From contig JAHIVB010000003.1 of assembly GCA_018816905.1 (NCBI GenBank), forward strand, positions 1-64,000: a DNA stretch of 64,000 bases. Direction: 5' to 3'. Made by a program: the position numbers and the translations under genes. Of this stretch, positions 36,068 to 44,328 are shown piece after piece (the stretch's first letter is position 1; each line of letters starts with the position of its first letter). The notes beneath the pieces were generated by a model that searched no databases, had not been told where the DNA came from, and was given only the letters and a program-made list of their open reading frames with translations. The stretch is from Bacillota bacterium. Its GTDB lineage: Bacteria; Bacillota_I; Bacilli_A; Izemoplasmatales; Hujiaoplasmataceae.

Positions 36068-36824
36068 GTTTAAATTCGTTCATTACCTAGGTACGCTTCT
36101 CCTCACTGGAATTGCCTTGTTTTTTATCACAGTGATTGGAAACATGGCATCGGACTATATTCGTTCCCAACAGACTCAAATAACTACTACTTCAATCACA
36201 ACAGTTTCAACAGAATCCTTTGATGATTTACTGAACGCTTCCAGGCGTATCTTGTCTCAAGCAAATGTTTATCTGCAGATTAATCTTGAAGGAGAAATCA
36301 AGATTGGATCCGGAACAATTATTTTTTCTGATGAAGAGTACTATTACGCTCTTACTTGTGAACACGTCATCGATGGAGACGTCGAGACGATTGTCTCTAA
36401 ACAGGTCATGACAATTGATGAAGTGATTACAGATTTTGAGGTCGTGGCCAGTGACAGTGATTTAGATCTCGCTGTTATCAAATTTAGTAAAGAATCCAGG
36501 ATCAACTTATTCCCTCTGCTCTTCCATGGAGGAGAGCCATCAATAAACGAAACAATTCTTTCAATTGGAAATCCATTAGGAAATTACAATTATTTAACAA
36601 TTGGATCCTACCTAGGAGAGACAACACTATTAGAACTTGATCTATCCCGGTTAGTAATCCAAACAAATGCATACCTTCCATCCGGATTCAGTGGCGGAGC
36701 CATGACGAATCTAGAAGGAGAATTGATTGGAATTAACGCCTGGGCATTGAATGGAGAAAGCTATTCAATCCCGGTCAGCGTTATTCATAACTATTTACAA
36801 CAAATTGGCATAAGCCACTATTAA
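36027..36824 (+). CDS. Membrane-anchored trypsin-like serine protease (HtrA-type)
   Basis: 265 residues. A short basic cytoplasmic tail, one helix (about 20-40), a Thr/Ser-rich linker, then a trypsin-like domain with all three catalytic residues visible: His113 in TCEHVI, Asp147 in DLDLAV, Ser222 in SGFSGGAM. There is no PDZ domain. The active site should face outside. ATG at 36027 with AAAAGGAG upstream is chosen over an ATG deep inside the ATPase gene; the 41-bp overlap implies coupling. Likely substrates are the secreted proteins encoded next, by inference. Confidence 0.8.
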   Translation: MHLRKHKKTPKSHEFKFVHYLGTLLLTGIALFFITVIGNMASDYIRSQQTQITTTSITTVSTESFDDLLNASRRILSQANVYLQINLEGEIKIGSGTIIFSDEEYYYALTCEHVIDGDVETIVSKQVMTIDEVITDFEVVASDSDLDLAVIKFSKESRINLFPLLFHGGEPSINETILSIGNPLGNYNYLTIGSYLGETTLLELDLSRLVIQTNAYLPSGFSGGAMTNLEGELIGINAWALNGESYSIPVSVIHNYLQQIGISHY

Positions 36825-36839
36825 AAGGAGAGAAACAAA

Positions 36840-39281
36840 ATGAAAAAGATTTTAGTAAGTCTAGCATTACTCATCACAATGGTTTTAGGTTTTTCAGCTA
36901 CACAAGTCTTCGCTGATGTGGATACCTCACAAGACTTTTTCAGTCAAGCAGACGGAACCTTCACGGCAAACTACTTTGCCTGGAATTATACCGTTCCGGC
37001 AAACTCCGGAGATTTTGTCTTTCAAATTGACTTTTCCTATTTAAAAACTCAATATTTGCAGTACATGGATGATCAGTCAAATGATGAAATTGATTTGTAC
37101 TTTGGATCCAGAATGTATGAAAATACATTATATAATCTCTCAAACTTCGACCAGAGCCAAGAATTTTCTGATGCATTCCCTGATTACATCTATGTCAGCG
37201 CGAATGTAGTGCAGATTCCGATTGCGAACTCAGGAAGCGTACAGAGTTTGGAAATCTTCTGGGGAAATGATTTAGCTCCATTTGATATGCAAGATATGGA
37301 TACGGATTTCATTCCAGATCAAACATTCTCAATGTATGCATCAGATCCAGGAGATGTGATTGAACCTGAATTCACATATTCGAACTTGAGTGTTGATACT
37401 GTATACAATGATTTAGTTACTGCAGCTGAAGTAAAAGCACAACTTCACGCAACAGATGACGAAGATGGAGACGTCTCTTCACGCATAGAAGTTTATGATG
37501 ATCAATATACTTCTAAAACAAAAGTTGTGGGTGGAGATTACTACATCATGTATCGTGTTTCTGATTTATCTGGAAACTATGCATACCTAAGAGTCGACAT
37601 CGAAGTGATTGACAATATCAAACCTTACTTTGTGGATCCAGTGAACGGAAACGCAATCTATAACGATGGCGCAACATTCTCTTTCAGTTGGTATGATGAT
37701 GAACCAGATGCAGGAATGGCCGAAGTTGAATCCTTAAACAATTTAGTTGCGACAGATGAGTATTATGGTCCGATTTATAACGACATGCCATCCTGGACAG
37801 TTGAGGAATTCAATGATTATCCAGAAGACTATGGACAAGGCCCATGGCAAGTAGTCCCAGGAGTTTATCATCAAACAGTAACCTATACAGATCCATCAGG
37901 AAACAGTGCAACATTTTCCGCAACCTTTACTGTTCTCAACAATGATTCTCCGGTCATTACCGGTCCTTCAGAACTTACTGTAGAAGCTACAACATTTAGT
38001 CTAGCAAACATCCTTACTAATTACAGCGCGACAGATACGGAAGACGGAACTGTCACAGTAACAGCTTCTCCACTAGATTCAGTAACGTATTCTAATGTCT
38101 GGACTGCAGCTCATACAATTGGAGATCATACTTTGTATTTATCTTCAGTTGATTCCTTTGGAATTGAGACCATTAAGTCTGTGACAATTCATATCGTAGA
38201 CACAACAGTACCAGTGATCAAGGTTGGTGGAATCGCTTCAACAACCTACACTCATACTGTACTCATGAGCAATACTGCATCTCTAGCTACATTAATTGGG
38301 ACCATAACGGCTTCAGATGCATATTATGGCAACATTACATCTTCACTTGTGATTCCTGCTTATCCTAACTTCACAACACCAGGATCAACAGACATGACGA
38401 TTACAGTCACAGATGCATCAGGAAGCACAGCTACACTAATCTTGACTGTCATTGTTGAGGATGACATTGCGCCAGTCATTAATGGTCCAATCAAGATTGT
38501 CAAAGGTAAAACCGCAACACTCACCTTATCTGAAGTAACTGTACAATTAAGTGCAATTGATAATGTGGATGGAACTCTATCAGTGTCGATTGCACAAGAT
38601 GGATATACAGGTCATGCGACAACAATTGGATCCTATCTAGTCCGGTATCAAGCAACAGACTCTGCAGGAAACGTTACTTTCCATGATGTACGCATCTGGG
38701 TAGTCGACAATGTGGCTCCAGTCTGGGTTGTGGATGATTATTTCATTAACCTAGGTTTAAATGAGTCTATGACAAGAACTGAACTTGTAGCACTACTTCA
38801 AGCTTCAGGAATGCTTGCGAATGATATCTCTTATACAGTCACATTCTTAACGGATGAATATTCAGGATCTGAATCGATTGAAGGAGTTTACTCTGTCGTG
38901 ATGAGAGTGACATATGAAGATGGATCTGAAGATGAAATTTCAGTACAGTTGTCTGTTCCTGAAGATGTATCCGAAGGAGACATTATTGTCGTAGAACCTG
39001 AAGTCGTCTTAACTGGATTCCAACAAGCCTGGTTAAATATAAAGACATTCTTTGTGAGTTCCTGGGATTGGATTAAAGGCGCAGTGAACACAGTAAAAAA
39101 TGCAGGAGTATGGGTATATGATAACGCCATAAAACCTGCATGGGATTTCTTCTTTGTGAAAGACACAGATACGATTCCGGATACGGTCGTCACGACTCAA
39201 CTTATCACAACCACATCTGCATCAACAACTTCAACACTTCCATATTCTACAACAACCACTTCACCGGCACAAAATCTATAA
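36840..39281 (+). CDS. Giant secreted protein with tandem Ig-like (DUF5011-type) repeats
   Basis: 813 residues. A signal peptide ends near residue 26 (VFADVD). Residues about 180-720 contain five or so repeats of the pattern D-x-E-D-G-x-V followed by G-x-Y-x-V-x-Y-x-A-x-D-x-x-G-N and V-x-D-x-x-x-P, typical of DUF5011/HYR-type beta-sandwich domains. Residues about 725-775 form an amphipathic Trp-rich helix, and the tail is Thr/Ser-rich. There is no final membrane anchor. In this operon it could be the adsorption protein (pIII analogue) of a filamentous particle. AAAAGGAG precedes ATG. Confidence 0.7.
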   Translation: MKKILVSLALLITMVLGFSATQVFADVDTSQDFFSQADGTFTANYFAWNYTVPANSGDFVFQIDFSYLKTQYLQYMDDQSNDEIDLYFGSRMYENTLYNLSNFDQSQEFSDAFPDYIYVSANVVQIPIANSGSVQSLEIFWGNDLAPFDMQDMDTDFIPDQTFSMYASDPGDVIEPEFTYSNLSVDTVYNDLVTAAEVKAQLHATDDEDGDVSSRIEVYDDQYTSKTKVVGGDYYIMYRVSDLSGNYAYLRVDIEVIDNIKPYFVDPVNGNAIYNDGATFSFSWYDDEPDAGMAEVESLNNLVATDEYYGPIYNDMPSWTVEEFNDYPEDYGQGPWQVVPGVYHQTVTYTDPSGNSATFSATFTVLNNDSPVITGPSELTVEATTFSLANILTNYSATDTEDGTVTVTASPLDSVTYSNVWTAAHTIGDHTLYLSSVDSFGIETIKSVTIHIVDTTVPVIKVGGIASTTYTHTVLMSNTASLATLIGTITASDAYYGNITSSLVIPAYPNFTTPGSTDMTITVTDASGSTATLILTVIVEDDIAPVINGPIKIVKGKTATLTLSEVTVQLSAIDNVDGTLSVSIAQDGYTGHATTIGSYLVRYQATDSAGNVTFHDVRIWVVDNVAPVWVVDDYFINLGLNESMTRTELVALLQASGMLANDISYTVTFLTDEYSGSESIEGVYSVVMRVTYEDGSEDEISVQLSVPEDVSEGDIIVVEPEVVLTGFQQAWLNIKTFFVSSWDWIKGAVNTVKNAGVWVYDNAIKPAWDFFFVKDTDTIPDTVVTTQLITTTSASTTSTLPYSTTTTSPAQNL

Positions 39282-39300
39282 TTGAAAGGAGTGCTGCATC

Positions 39301-40560
39301 ATGAAAAAAGCACTCGTCACAATACTTTTAACACTGGTCATGTCGGCAGGGATAATCTTCCCTGCCGCATCGCTCGTTAATGCGGACAGTGGAGTCAATG
39401 TTATCTCGATAGGAAAAACCGGGTCCATGGGCTATTTTTATCTACCCGCAGATGGATATACCGGCGCAATCATTGAGTATTCCTTTGTCAGCAATGAAAT
39501 ACTCTTCTCATCGCTACTTGAGATGGATCTAACTCAAAATGGATCCAATACCATCGGTACAGCGTACCGGTATGAAGTCACTCTCCCAGAGAATGCACTC
39601 TCTTATAAAGTTTGGAGAGTGATTGATGGATCAGACTACATTAAATCGACCATAGGAGCGAATGAGTTTGTAATATCCGGATATACAATCTCTGATGTGG
39701 AAACCAGGATAAAAACAGTCTATATTACTGAAGACTACATTACAAAAGAACCTGTCTATTCAGAAGTAGGATTGACATACAAATTCAGGATGCATTTCAT
39801 TGTCGATGATGCCTTGGGAGAAACGATTCCAATTGATCATATTCATTCTTTGAAGGCGGAATTTGATGTCATTTCATCCTCGCTCTTTGGATTACTCAAG
39901 ACAAAGAATCATGTCGTAAAAGACATTAAAGCGACTGAGACCAGGAACGCAACCATATGGCCTTATATTTATCCGGCCACAGTCATTAATAACATTCAGG
40001 AATCTTATTATGGAAGGGATGACAACATCGTTGGAAACGAAGATTATGATTGGATGGTTACGATTGGGACGTTCACTGCGCCAGGGCTTATTGGATCCAA
40101 TATTACTGTGGATCAAACGACAATTTTATCCATAAGCTACTATTATGAGGGAGTATTCTATGAAGACATCGATGTCATAGATGAACCTTATGACTCTGAA
40201 GATATCGTTCCAGTTATTCCAGGAACAACAACAGTGATTGACAATGGTTGGGGCAATCTCTTAGAGTGGGTCGTCGCAAATTGGCAGTTAGTTTTGAAGG
40301 GTCTAGCAGTCGTGGCAGCAGTCATCATTGTGGGGAAGGTATTATCCGCAATCAAGGTTGTCATGGACATACTGAAACTTATCTTAAAAGGAGGATGGCT
40401 CATACTAAAATACTTCTTCCTAGCGATTGCTTATACATTCTATTTCATCTTCTTTATGATTCCAAAGGGAATTGGAAAAGCACTATACTGGTTATTCATT
40501 CCATCTGATATGAGACTCAGAAGAAAGGAGCAAGCATATTATGATCGTAGATCTATTTAG
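39301..40560 (+). CDS. Secreted protein with C-terminal membrane helices
   Basis: 419 residues. A signal peptide covers about 1-29, an extracytoplasmic region reaches about 320, then three hydrophobic segments (about 333-352, 357-375, 378-400) and a basic tail RLRRKEQ. GAAAGGAGTG precedes ATG. It ends 20 bp inside the next small gene. By position it could be a minor structural or assembly protein (pVI-like) that anchors particles to the membrane before release. No family was recognised. Confidence 0.6.
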   Translation: MKKALVTILLTLVMSAGIIFPAASLVNADSGVNVISIGKTGSMGYFYLPADGYTGAIIEYSFVSNEILFSSLLEMDLTQNGSNTIGTAYRYEVTLPENALSYKVWRVIDGSDYIKSTIGANEFVISGYTISDVETRIKTVYITEDYITKEPVYSEVGLTYKFRMHFIVDDALGETIPIDHIHSLKAEFDVISSSLFGLLKTKNHVVKDIKATETRNATIWPYIYPATVINNIQESYYGRDDNIVGNEDYDWMVTIGTFTAPGLIGSNITVDQTTILSISYYYEGVFYEDIDVIDEPYDSEDIVPVIPGTTTVIDNGWGNLLEWVVANWQLVLKGLAVVAAVIIVGKVLSAIKVVMDILKLILKGGWLILKYFFLAIAYTFYFIFFMIPKGIGKALYWLFIPSDMRLRRKEQAYYDRRSI

Positions 40561-40702
40561 AGGACTCATGATTATACTCAAATTCTTATTCCATGATGTT
40601 TGGCTATGGCTTTACATGGTCTTATTCGGAAAACAGAATCAAAGGATAAAGGCAGCTTATAACAAACGAGTTGGGTCTAAGAAGAGAAAAGAATTTTATT
40701 AA
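40541..40702 (+). CDS. 53-residue hydrophobic-basic peptide, candidate coat protein
   Basis: Begins MIVDLFRGLMIILKFLF, giving one membrane helix of about 25 residues (about 4-29), and ends with a strongly basic tail (RVGSKKRKEFY). AGAAAGGAGC lies 10 bases before ATG at 40541; the gene overlaps the previous one by 20 bp. A single short helix with a basic C-terminus is the design of inovirus major coat proteins, which bind DNA through the basic end. There is no signal peptide, as in plectroviruses. The function is inferred from size, charge and place. Confidence 0.5.
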   Translation: MIVDLFRGLMIILKFLFHDVWLWLYMVLFGKQNQRIKAAYNKRVGSKKRKEFY

Positions 40703-40718
40703 AATCACAAATCCGTGA

Positions 40719-40745
40719 GTGACATTTTGTCAAAAGTGATATAAT
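40719..40745 (+). promoter_or_regulatory. Extended -10 promoter of the toxin-like RNA
   Basis: TGATATAAT (TG-N-TATAAT) with TATAAT at 40740-40745. A GTGACA at 40719-40724 gives only a 15-bp spacer, so the extended -10 likely carries the promoter. Confidence 0.55.
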
Positions 40746-40795
40746 ATAGTCGACTACCCTCGTGGTAGTCACCGCACCAAGGGGAGGTGATTATC

Positions 40796-40855
40796 ATGAA
40801 GTGGCTGTTTAAGGCACTTATGATACTGAGTTCAGCTCCTGTAAGGATCGCGTGA
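40796..40855 (+). CDS. 19-residue hydrophobic peptide (possible type I toxin)
   Basis: ATG at 40796 lies seven bases after GGGGAGGTG. The peptide starts MKWLFKALMIL and includes SAPV, recalling the MK-x-LF...AP opening of Fst-type toxins, but it stops after 19 residues. Another frame over the following bases reads hydrophobic then basic (RVIRSILLLFPKKK), so a frameshifted longer toxin is possible. Expression and toxicity are not shown by sequence alone. Confidence 0.4.
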   Translation: MKWLFKALMILSSAPVRIA

Positions 40856-40890
40856 TCCGCAGCATCCTCCTCTTGTTTCCTAAAAAGAAA

Positions 40891-40920
40891 AACCGCTCAC
40901 AATTGTGGGCGGTTTATTTT
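40891..40920. terminator. Terminator ending the morphogenesis operon
   Basis: AACCGCTCAC, loop AATT, GTGGGCGGTT (one G-T pair). T-rich on the plus side and, read from the minus strand, also T-rich, so it can serve the convergent gene at 40929. Confidence 0.85.
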
Positions 40921-40928
40921 ATATTTAG

Positions 40929-41417
40929 TTAACCAGAAATTTGGCTCATAAGTTTTACTAAATCCCAAAAAATAGAAATAAAGGTTCCAACTGTAATGAA
41001 TGCTGTAATTAAGTATCCATATATAGCAACTCTACTATCTTTGATCATTGTTTTTATTGCAATGGCACTAAAAATGATTAGTACCAGTAAAAATATCTCA
41101 ATAACAGATAAGGCTATCCAGTACTCTAGAGACGGATCGTATATACTCATTGGTATCATTATCGCTGCATAAACCAGTATAAGAATTGACAACAGATAAA
41201 TTGAAACAAATAATATTTTAGCTAATTTATAAATTGGATTTCTTTCTTCAGTTTTTTTGTGATGCTCTTCAATTTCATTTCTTACAATTTCAGGAATCAT
41301 CTCTCTTAATTCTGTAAGTTTAGACTCTATTTTCGAACTATTTTCTTCTGCAGAAACAAATTGATCTTGTACTTTCTTTTCAAAATCATTTTTAACCAAA
41401 TACTGGTTTCTTTTCAT
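40929..41417 (-). CDS. Coiled-coil membrane protein of the cargo block
   Basis: 162 residues. An N-terminal charged helix (about 10-65) with coiled-coil character is followed by three membrane helices (about 68-88, 98-118, 130-155). AT-rich, no recognised family. It is convergent with the morphogenesis operon. It could be a superinfection-exclusion or effector protein; nothing in the sequence proves that. Confidence 0.5.
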   Translation of the reverse strand: MKRNQYLVKNDFEKKVQDQFVSAEENSSKIESKLTELREMIPEIVRNEIEEHHKKTEERNPIYKLAKILFVSIYLLSILILVYAAIMIPMSIYDPSLEYWIALSVIEIFLLVLIIFSAIAIKTMIKDSRVAIYGYLITAFITVGTFISIFWDLVKLMSQISG

Positions 41418-41733
41418 TTTGTCACCCTCTTCTCCAATAGGTTACTAAATATTGGGGATTTTATCAAGATGAATAATGAAAAGGGCATAGTAAAAATTAC
41501 AATGGGTCGTTTACCTGTACTTAAGAAGACAGTGTTTTCAAGAATAACGTCTAAATATCAATGGATTTCAATATATAATGTACTATACTTTCTTATTATT
41601 TTCTCTCTGAATGTATTGTAAGTTAATGAAGCATCTTTTTATTCTTGAATTCTTCTCTTTCAAGGCAAAGAAAAAGCACTCATGAATGAGTGCGAAAAGT
41701 CATATATTTAAGCATAACAACATCAAACGGGGT
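41418..41733. other. Gap between cargo genes with a minus-strand terminator
   Basis: 316 bp. GCACTCAT/ATGAGTGC (41677-41694) is a perfect stem followed on the minus strand by TTTTTC, so it terminates the gene at 41734. A 50-codon plus-strand frame near 41469 has no convincing ribosome site and was not called. Confidence 0.55.
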
Positions 41734-42999
41734 TTAAACATTTAATAATCCTTTTGAACTTGAAAGGAGTGAAATAATTTTTGCGGAGGATATTTTGTTC
41801 GTTTTAAAAGCACAATACAAATCTAATAAATCCACTGTATCAATTATCAATAAGTCATTTCTATATGCTTTGCTGACTTGAGAATCTTGAATAGGGCTTC
41901 TTTCTTTAGGCTCCAATTCATTTTGATAATTAACAATTAAAAGCCCTTTAACTGCCTTTTCTGATAACGAATTATCACATTGAGATTCCCTATATAACTC
42001 TATATGATTATCTAGTTGTGATAAAAAAGAAGTTTTAACATAATTTTTTGTTCCCTTCACTTCTCCAAGAAAAATCACTTCTTCTGTCTCAGCCAGAAAG
42101 TCTTCTCCTTTTTTATCTACAAATGAAGACATATCAATATTCATCATTTCGGAGATAAGTGTTTTAACGATTTTTACTAGCGTGTCCCCCTTCTCATACA
42201 AAATTGACTTAATAATATTGTTGCCATTGATTGCGAGAGCTTGTTTATCAATTTCTGAGAGAATTTCAGCTTCTTTTTTCTTTAATTCAATAATTTTTTC
42301 TGAACTTTCAACATCATCTAGTATGGAAATCGTATCAATCCATTGCGGAATTGGTGTTTGCACTTCTTTTTCAACAATGTACTGGTATATGAAGTTTAAA
42401 AAATGAGAATCTGATTTTAAAATGTCAATAGTACAAATATATATATTCGAAAATTTATTAGCTATCAAAACTACTTTCTCGCTCGATTCAGACACAAGAA
42501 GAGGAACAAAATTTGAACTGTTAGGTAAATTAAAATAAAAAGCGGCATTATACTCCACATCATTAATTTTGCTTGTAGTGTTTTCATACATTAATGAAAA
42601 TTTTATTTCAGGAATAAAATCAGATAATATTGATATGAAACTAGGCAAAATATTTTTAATTGGTTCGCTCACTCCAAATTCTTCAGAGCTTCGACCATTT
42701 CTTGTCACAATCTTTAAATATGATTTCCACATTATGTTAGACGGTAAAATAACAACAATTTTTGACTTTTTTGAGTTAACTATCATGTTTTTGATGCTTT
42801 GCAAATCCTTTTTTACATAGAGATTAGTTCTGTCTTGGGATGGAGACATCCAAATTTTTTCATTTGTAAGATCGAGAATATTCACATCAAATTCATCAAG
42901 AGATTTTGGGCTAGCAAAAGATGAAAACAATCTGTCAGGCTTGTCTTCAAGAAAAATGTCTTTATTAGATTGAGTCGTATATCTGATAATCTGTATCAT
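41734..42999 (-). CDS. PD-(D/E)XK-nuclease-like protein of a candidate defence pair
   Basis: 421 residues. The first 220 residues are not recognised. Residues about 225-260 form a charged helix, and the C-terminal part (about 280-400) carries an acidic residue followed by VIFLGEVKG, an E-x-K strand typical of PD-(D/E)XK nucleases, then QLDNHIELYRE. The end overlaps nothing; the start overlaps the preceding HEPN-like gene by four bases (ATGA). The AT-rich cargo location next to the integrase fits a defence or effector gene. No helicase or methyltransferase is adjacent. Confidence 0.55.
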   Translation of the reverse strand: MIQIIRYTTQSNKDIFLEDKPDRLFSSFASPKSLDEFDVNILDLTNEKIWMSPSQDRTNLYVKKDLQSIKNMIVNSKKSKIVVILPSNIMWKSYLKIVTRNGRSSEEFGVSEPIKNILPSFISILSDFIPEIKFSLMYENTTSKINDVEYNAAFYFNLPNSSNFVPLLVSESSEKVVLIANKFSNIYICTIDILKSDSHFLNFIYQYIVEKEVQTPIPQWIDTISILDDVESSEKIIELKKKEAEILSEIDKQALAINGNNIIKSILYEKGDTLVKIVKTLISEMMNIDMSSFVDKKGEDFLAETEEVIFLGEVKGTKNYVKTSFLSQLDNHIELYRESQCDNSLSEKAVKGLLIVNYQNELEPKERSPIQDSQVSKAYRNDLLIIDTVDLLDLYCAFKTNKISSAKIISLLSSSKGLLNV

Positions 43000-43633
43000 G
43001 GTTTTTCCTCACTATTCTTCGCTCTTTGTGAATTTTTGGCAGTTTTAAATAAGAAGCTCAAGTCATTGTAAGAACTCATAGAAAATGATGCATTGCAATT
43101 CTTGTACTTTGCAATGAAAACATCAATGAGAGATTTTAAATCAATTATGATTGGTTCCAATGACTCAAAGAAAATGCTATATTTTTTGTTTGTCATATGA
43201 GCTATCATTTTCCGTCTATAATTCTTTAGTTCTCGTAATTGGCTTGAGTATTTATCTTTGATTTCACTAAATTGGTCGATTATATCTTTCATGCTCATAA
43301 GAGTATATTTATTGTATTCATTCTTAATTTTAAATAATTCCTCTTCGTTTTCCATGGAACGATTGAGAAAGTCAAGAAAAGAAAGGTCGTCACTTTGATT
43401 TTTGCTATCAAGAAAAAAAAATCGTATAGTTTTAATACTATATAATGAGAAAAATCGATGAAAACTCTTTGAAAAAAAATACAACTATCATTTACAATAG
43501 ACGGCGATGAATTTCCCTCTTTTATTATATCTAGAATAAATATTCTTCTTATTTCACACTCTTTTATTGTGTTGTTAAATTCTCAGAGTTCGAAGTCAAA
43601 TTTGTCATGAATCTTTTCTGCCTTTGTTCTCAA
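42996..43633 (-). pseudogene. Broken HEPN (AbiU2-like) gene
   Basis: Reading from TTG at 43633 (GAGGTGAT upstream) gives a coherent helical protein, but TGA interrupts it at 43583-43585 (codon 17) and the frame shifts at a run of nine T on the coding strand (43413-43421); ten T would restore it. The downstream frame, open from 43484, carries LKNYRRKMIAHMT, matching the HEPN R-x4-H motif. The rejoined product of about 210 residues has the helix pattern of AbiU2-type HEPN proteins. Alternatives are transcript slippage or a sequencing error at the homopolymer; the TGA would remain. Confidence 0.6.
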
Positions 43634-43675
43634 ATTAATCACCTCAATATTTCCATTCAAATTAAATTCAGTTGA

Positions 43676-44092
43676 CTAAGAAGCTTGTGAGACTATTGTA
43701 ATAATAAGAGTTAGAACAGTCGTCCAAAATGAAATTAGGGTTATAAGGTACCCTTTGTCATTAATCATTGATATTTTTTTCTTTGAAGCAATCAATCCAT
43801 ATGCTCCGAAAACCAAAAAAATTAATATAAAGCCAAATGAGTAAAATTTCAATGAGGGAATCGTGTTTTGTTCGAAAGCTTTAATAAAAACATACAGTAC
43901 AGATACCAAAAACACTACAAAACAGAACGCTATATAGCTAATTAAATTTGAGATTTTAAATTTGATTCCTTTGGAAGATTCCGCAATGGTATTCTGCGAA
44001 ATCAAATCTCGTTCATTAACAGTTTGATTTAATAATAATTTTTGCCTTACTGTTGGGTTCTTCAAACTTTTCATAACCGATTTTATACTCAT
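43676..44092 (-). CDS. Membrane protein with three helices, unrecognised
   Basis: 138 residues. A basic, polar N-terminus (about 1-48) precedes three hydrophobic segments (about 49-70, 80-98, 112-134). GAGAG lies near the ATG but is weak. A second coherent frame covers the same start region (44127 to about 44020, 35 codons), so the true 5' end is uncertain. It is AT-rich like the adjacent cargo. Confidence 0.45.
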   Translation of the reverse strand: MSIKSVMKSLKNPTVRQKLLLNQTVNERDLISQNTIAESSKGIKFKISNLISYIAFCFVVFLVSVLYVFIKAFEQNTIPSLKFYSFGFILIFLVFGAYGLIASKKKISMINDKGYLITLISFWTTVLTLIITIVSQAS

Positions 44093-44226
44093 CTCTCAAA
44101 GTCGCTAGTTCATTGTTATACATCAACTTTATATCATCAAGCAACCTTACTTTTTTAATTTGACATCTTTTGTATTTTTTTTGGCCACATATCTTCTCAC
44201 CTCTTTACATAAGATAGTATACCAAT

Positions 44227-44273
44227 ATTGAACATAATTCACAAGTTCAATAGTGAAAATTATGTAGTATAAT
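44227..44273 (+). promoter_or_regulatory. Integrase promoter with overlapping inverted repeat
   Basis: TATAAT at 44268-44273 with TTCAAT at 44246-44251 (16-bp spacer). An inverted repeat ATTGAAC (44227-44233) and GTTCAAT (44245-44251) overlaps the -35, so a repressor bound there would block the integrase gene. Confidence 0.55.
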
Positions 44274-44328
44274 TTTATAGTGCGGATATTTATTTTTGCT
44301 ACCTTAAGGCCTAATACTAGGAGGATAC

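Larger units (their letters stand above)
40752..40920 (+). ncRNA. Structured RNA with sequestered ribosome site, type I toxin-like
   Basis: The transcript would start near 40752 with a tight hairpin GACTACC/GGTAGTC (40752-40770). The ribosome site CAAGGGGAGG (40778-40787) can pair over ten bases with CCTCCTCTTG (40866-40875). It ends at a 10-bp terminator stem (40891-40914) that could work in both directions. 5'-3' pairing that hides the ribosome site is a hallmark of type I toxin messages such as the Fst and AapA families. The antisense partner was not found. Confidence 0.5.

Noticed and set aside
43583-43585. TGA read as Trp (Mycoplasma code)
   Set aside because: All core genes use TGG for Trp and end normally, and the only tRNA-Trp seen has anticodon CCA. 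The nearby frameshift favours gene decay.
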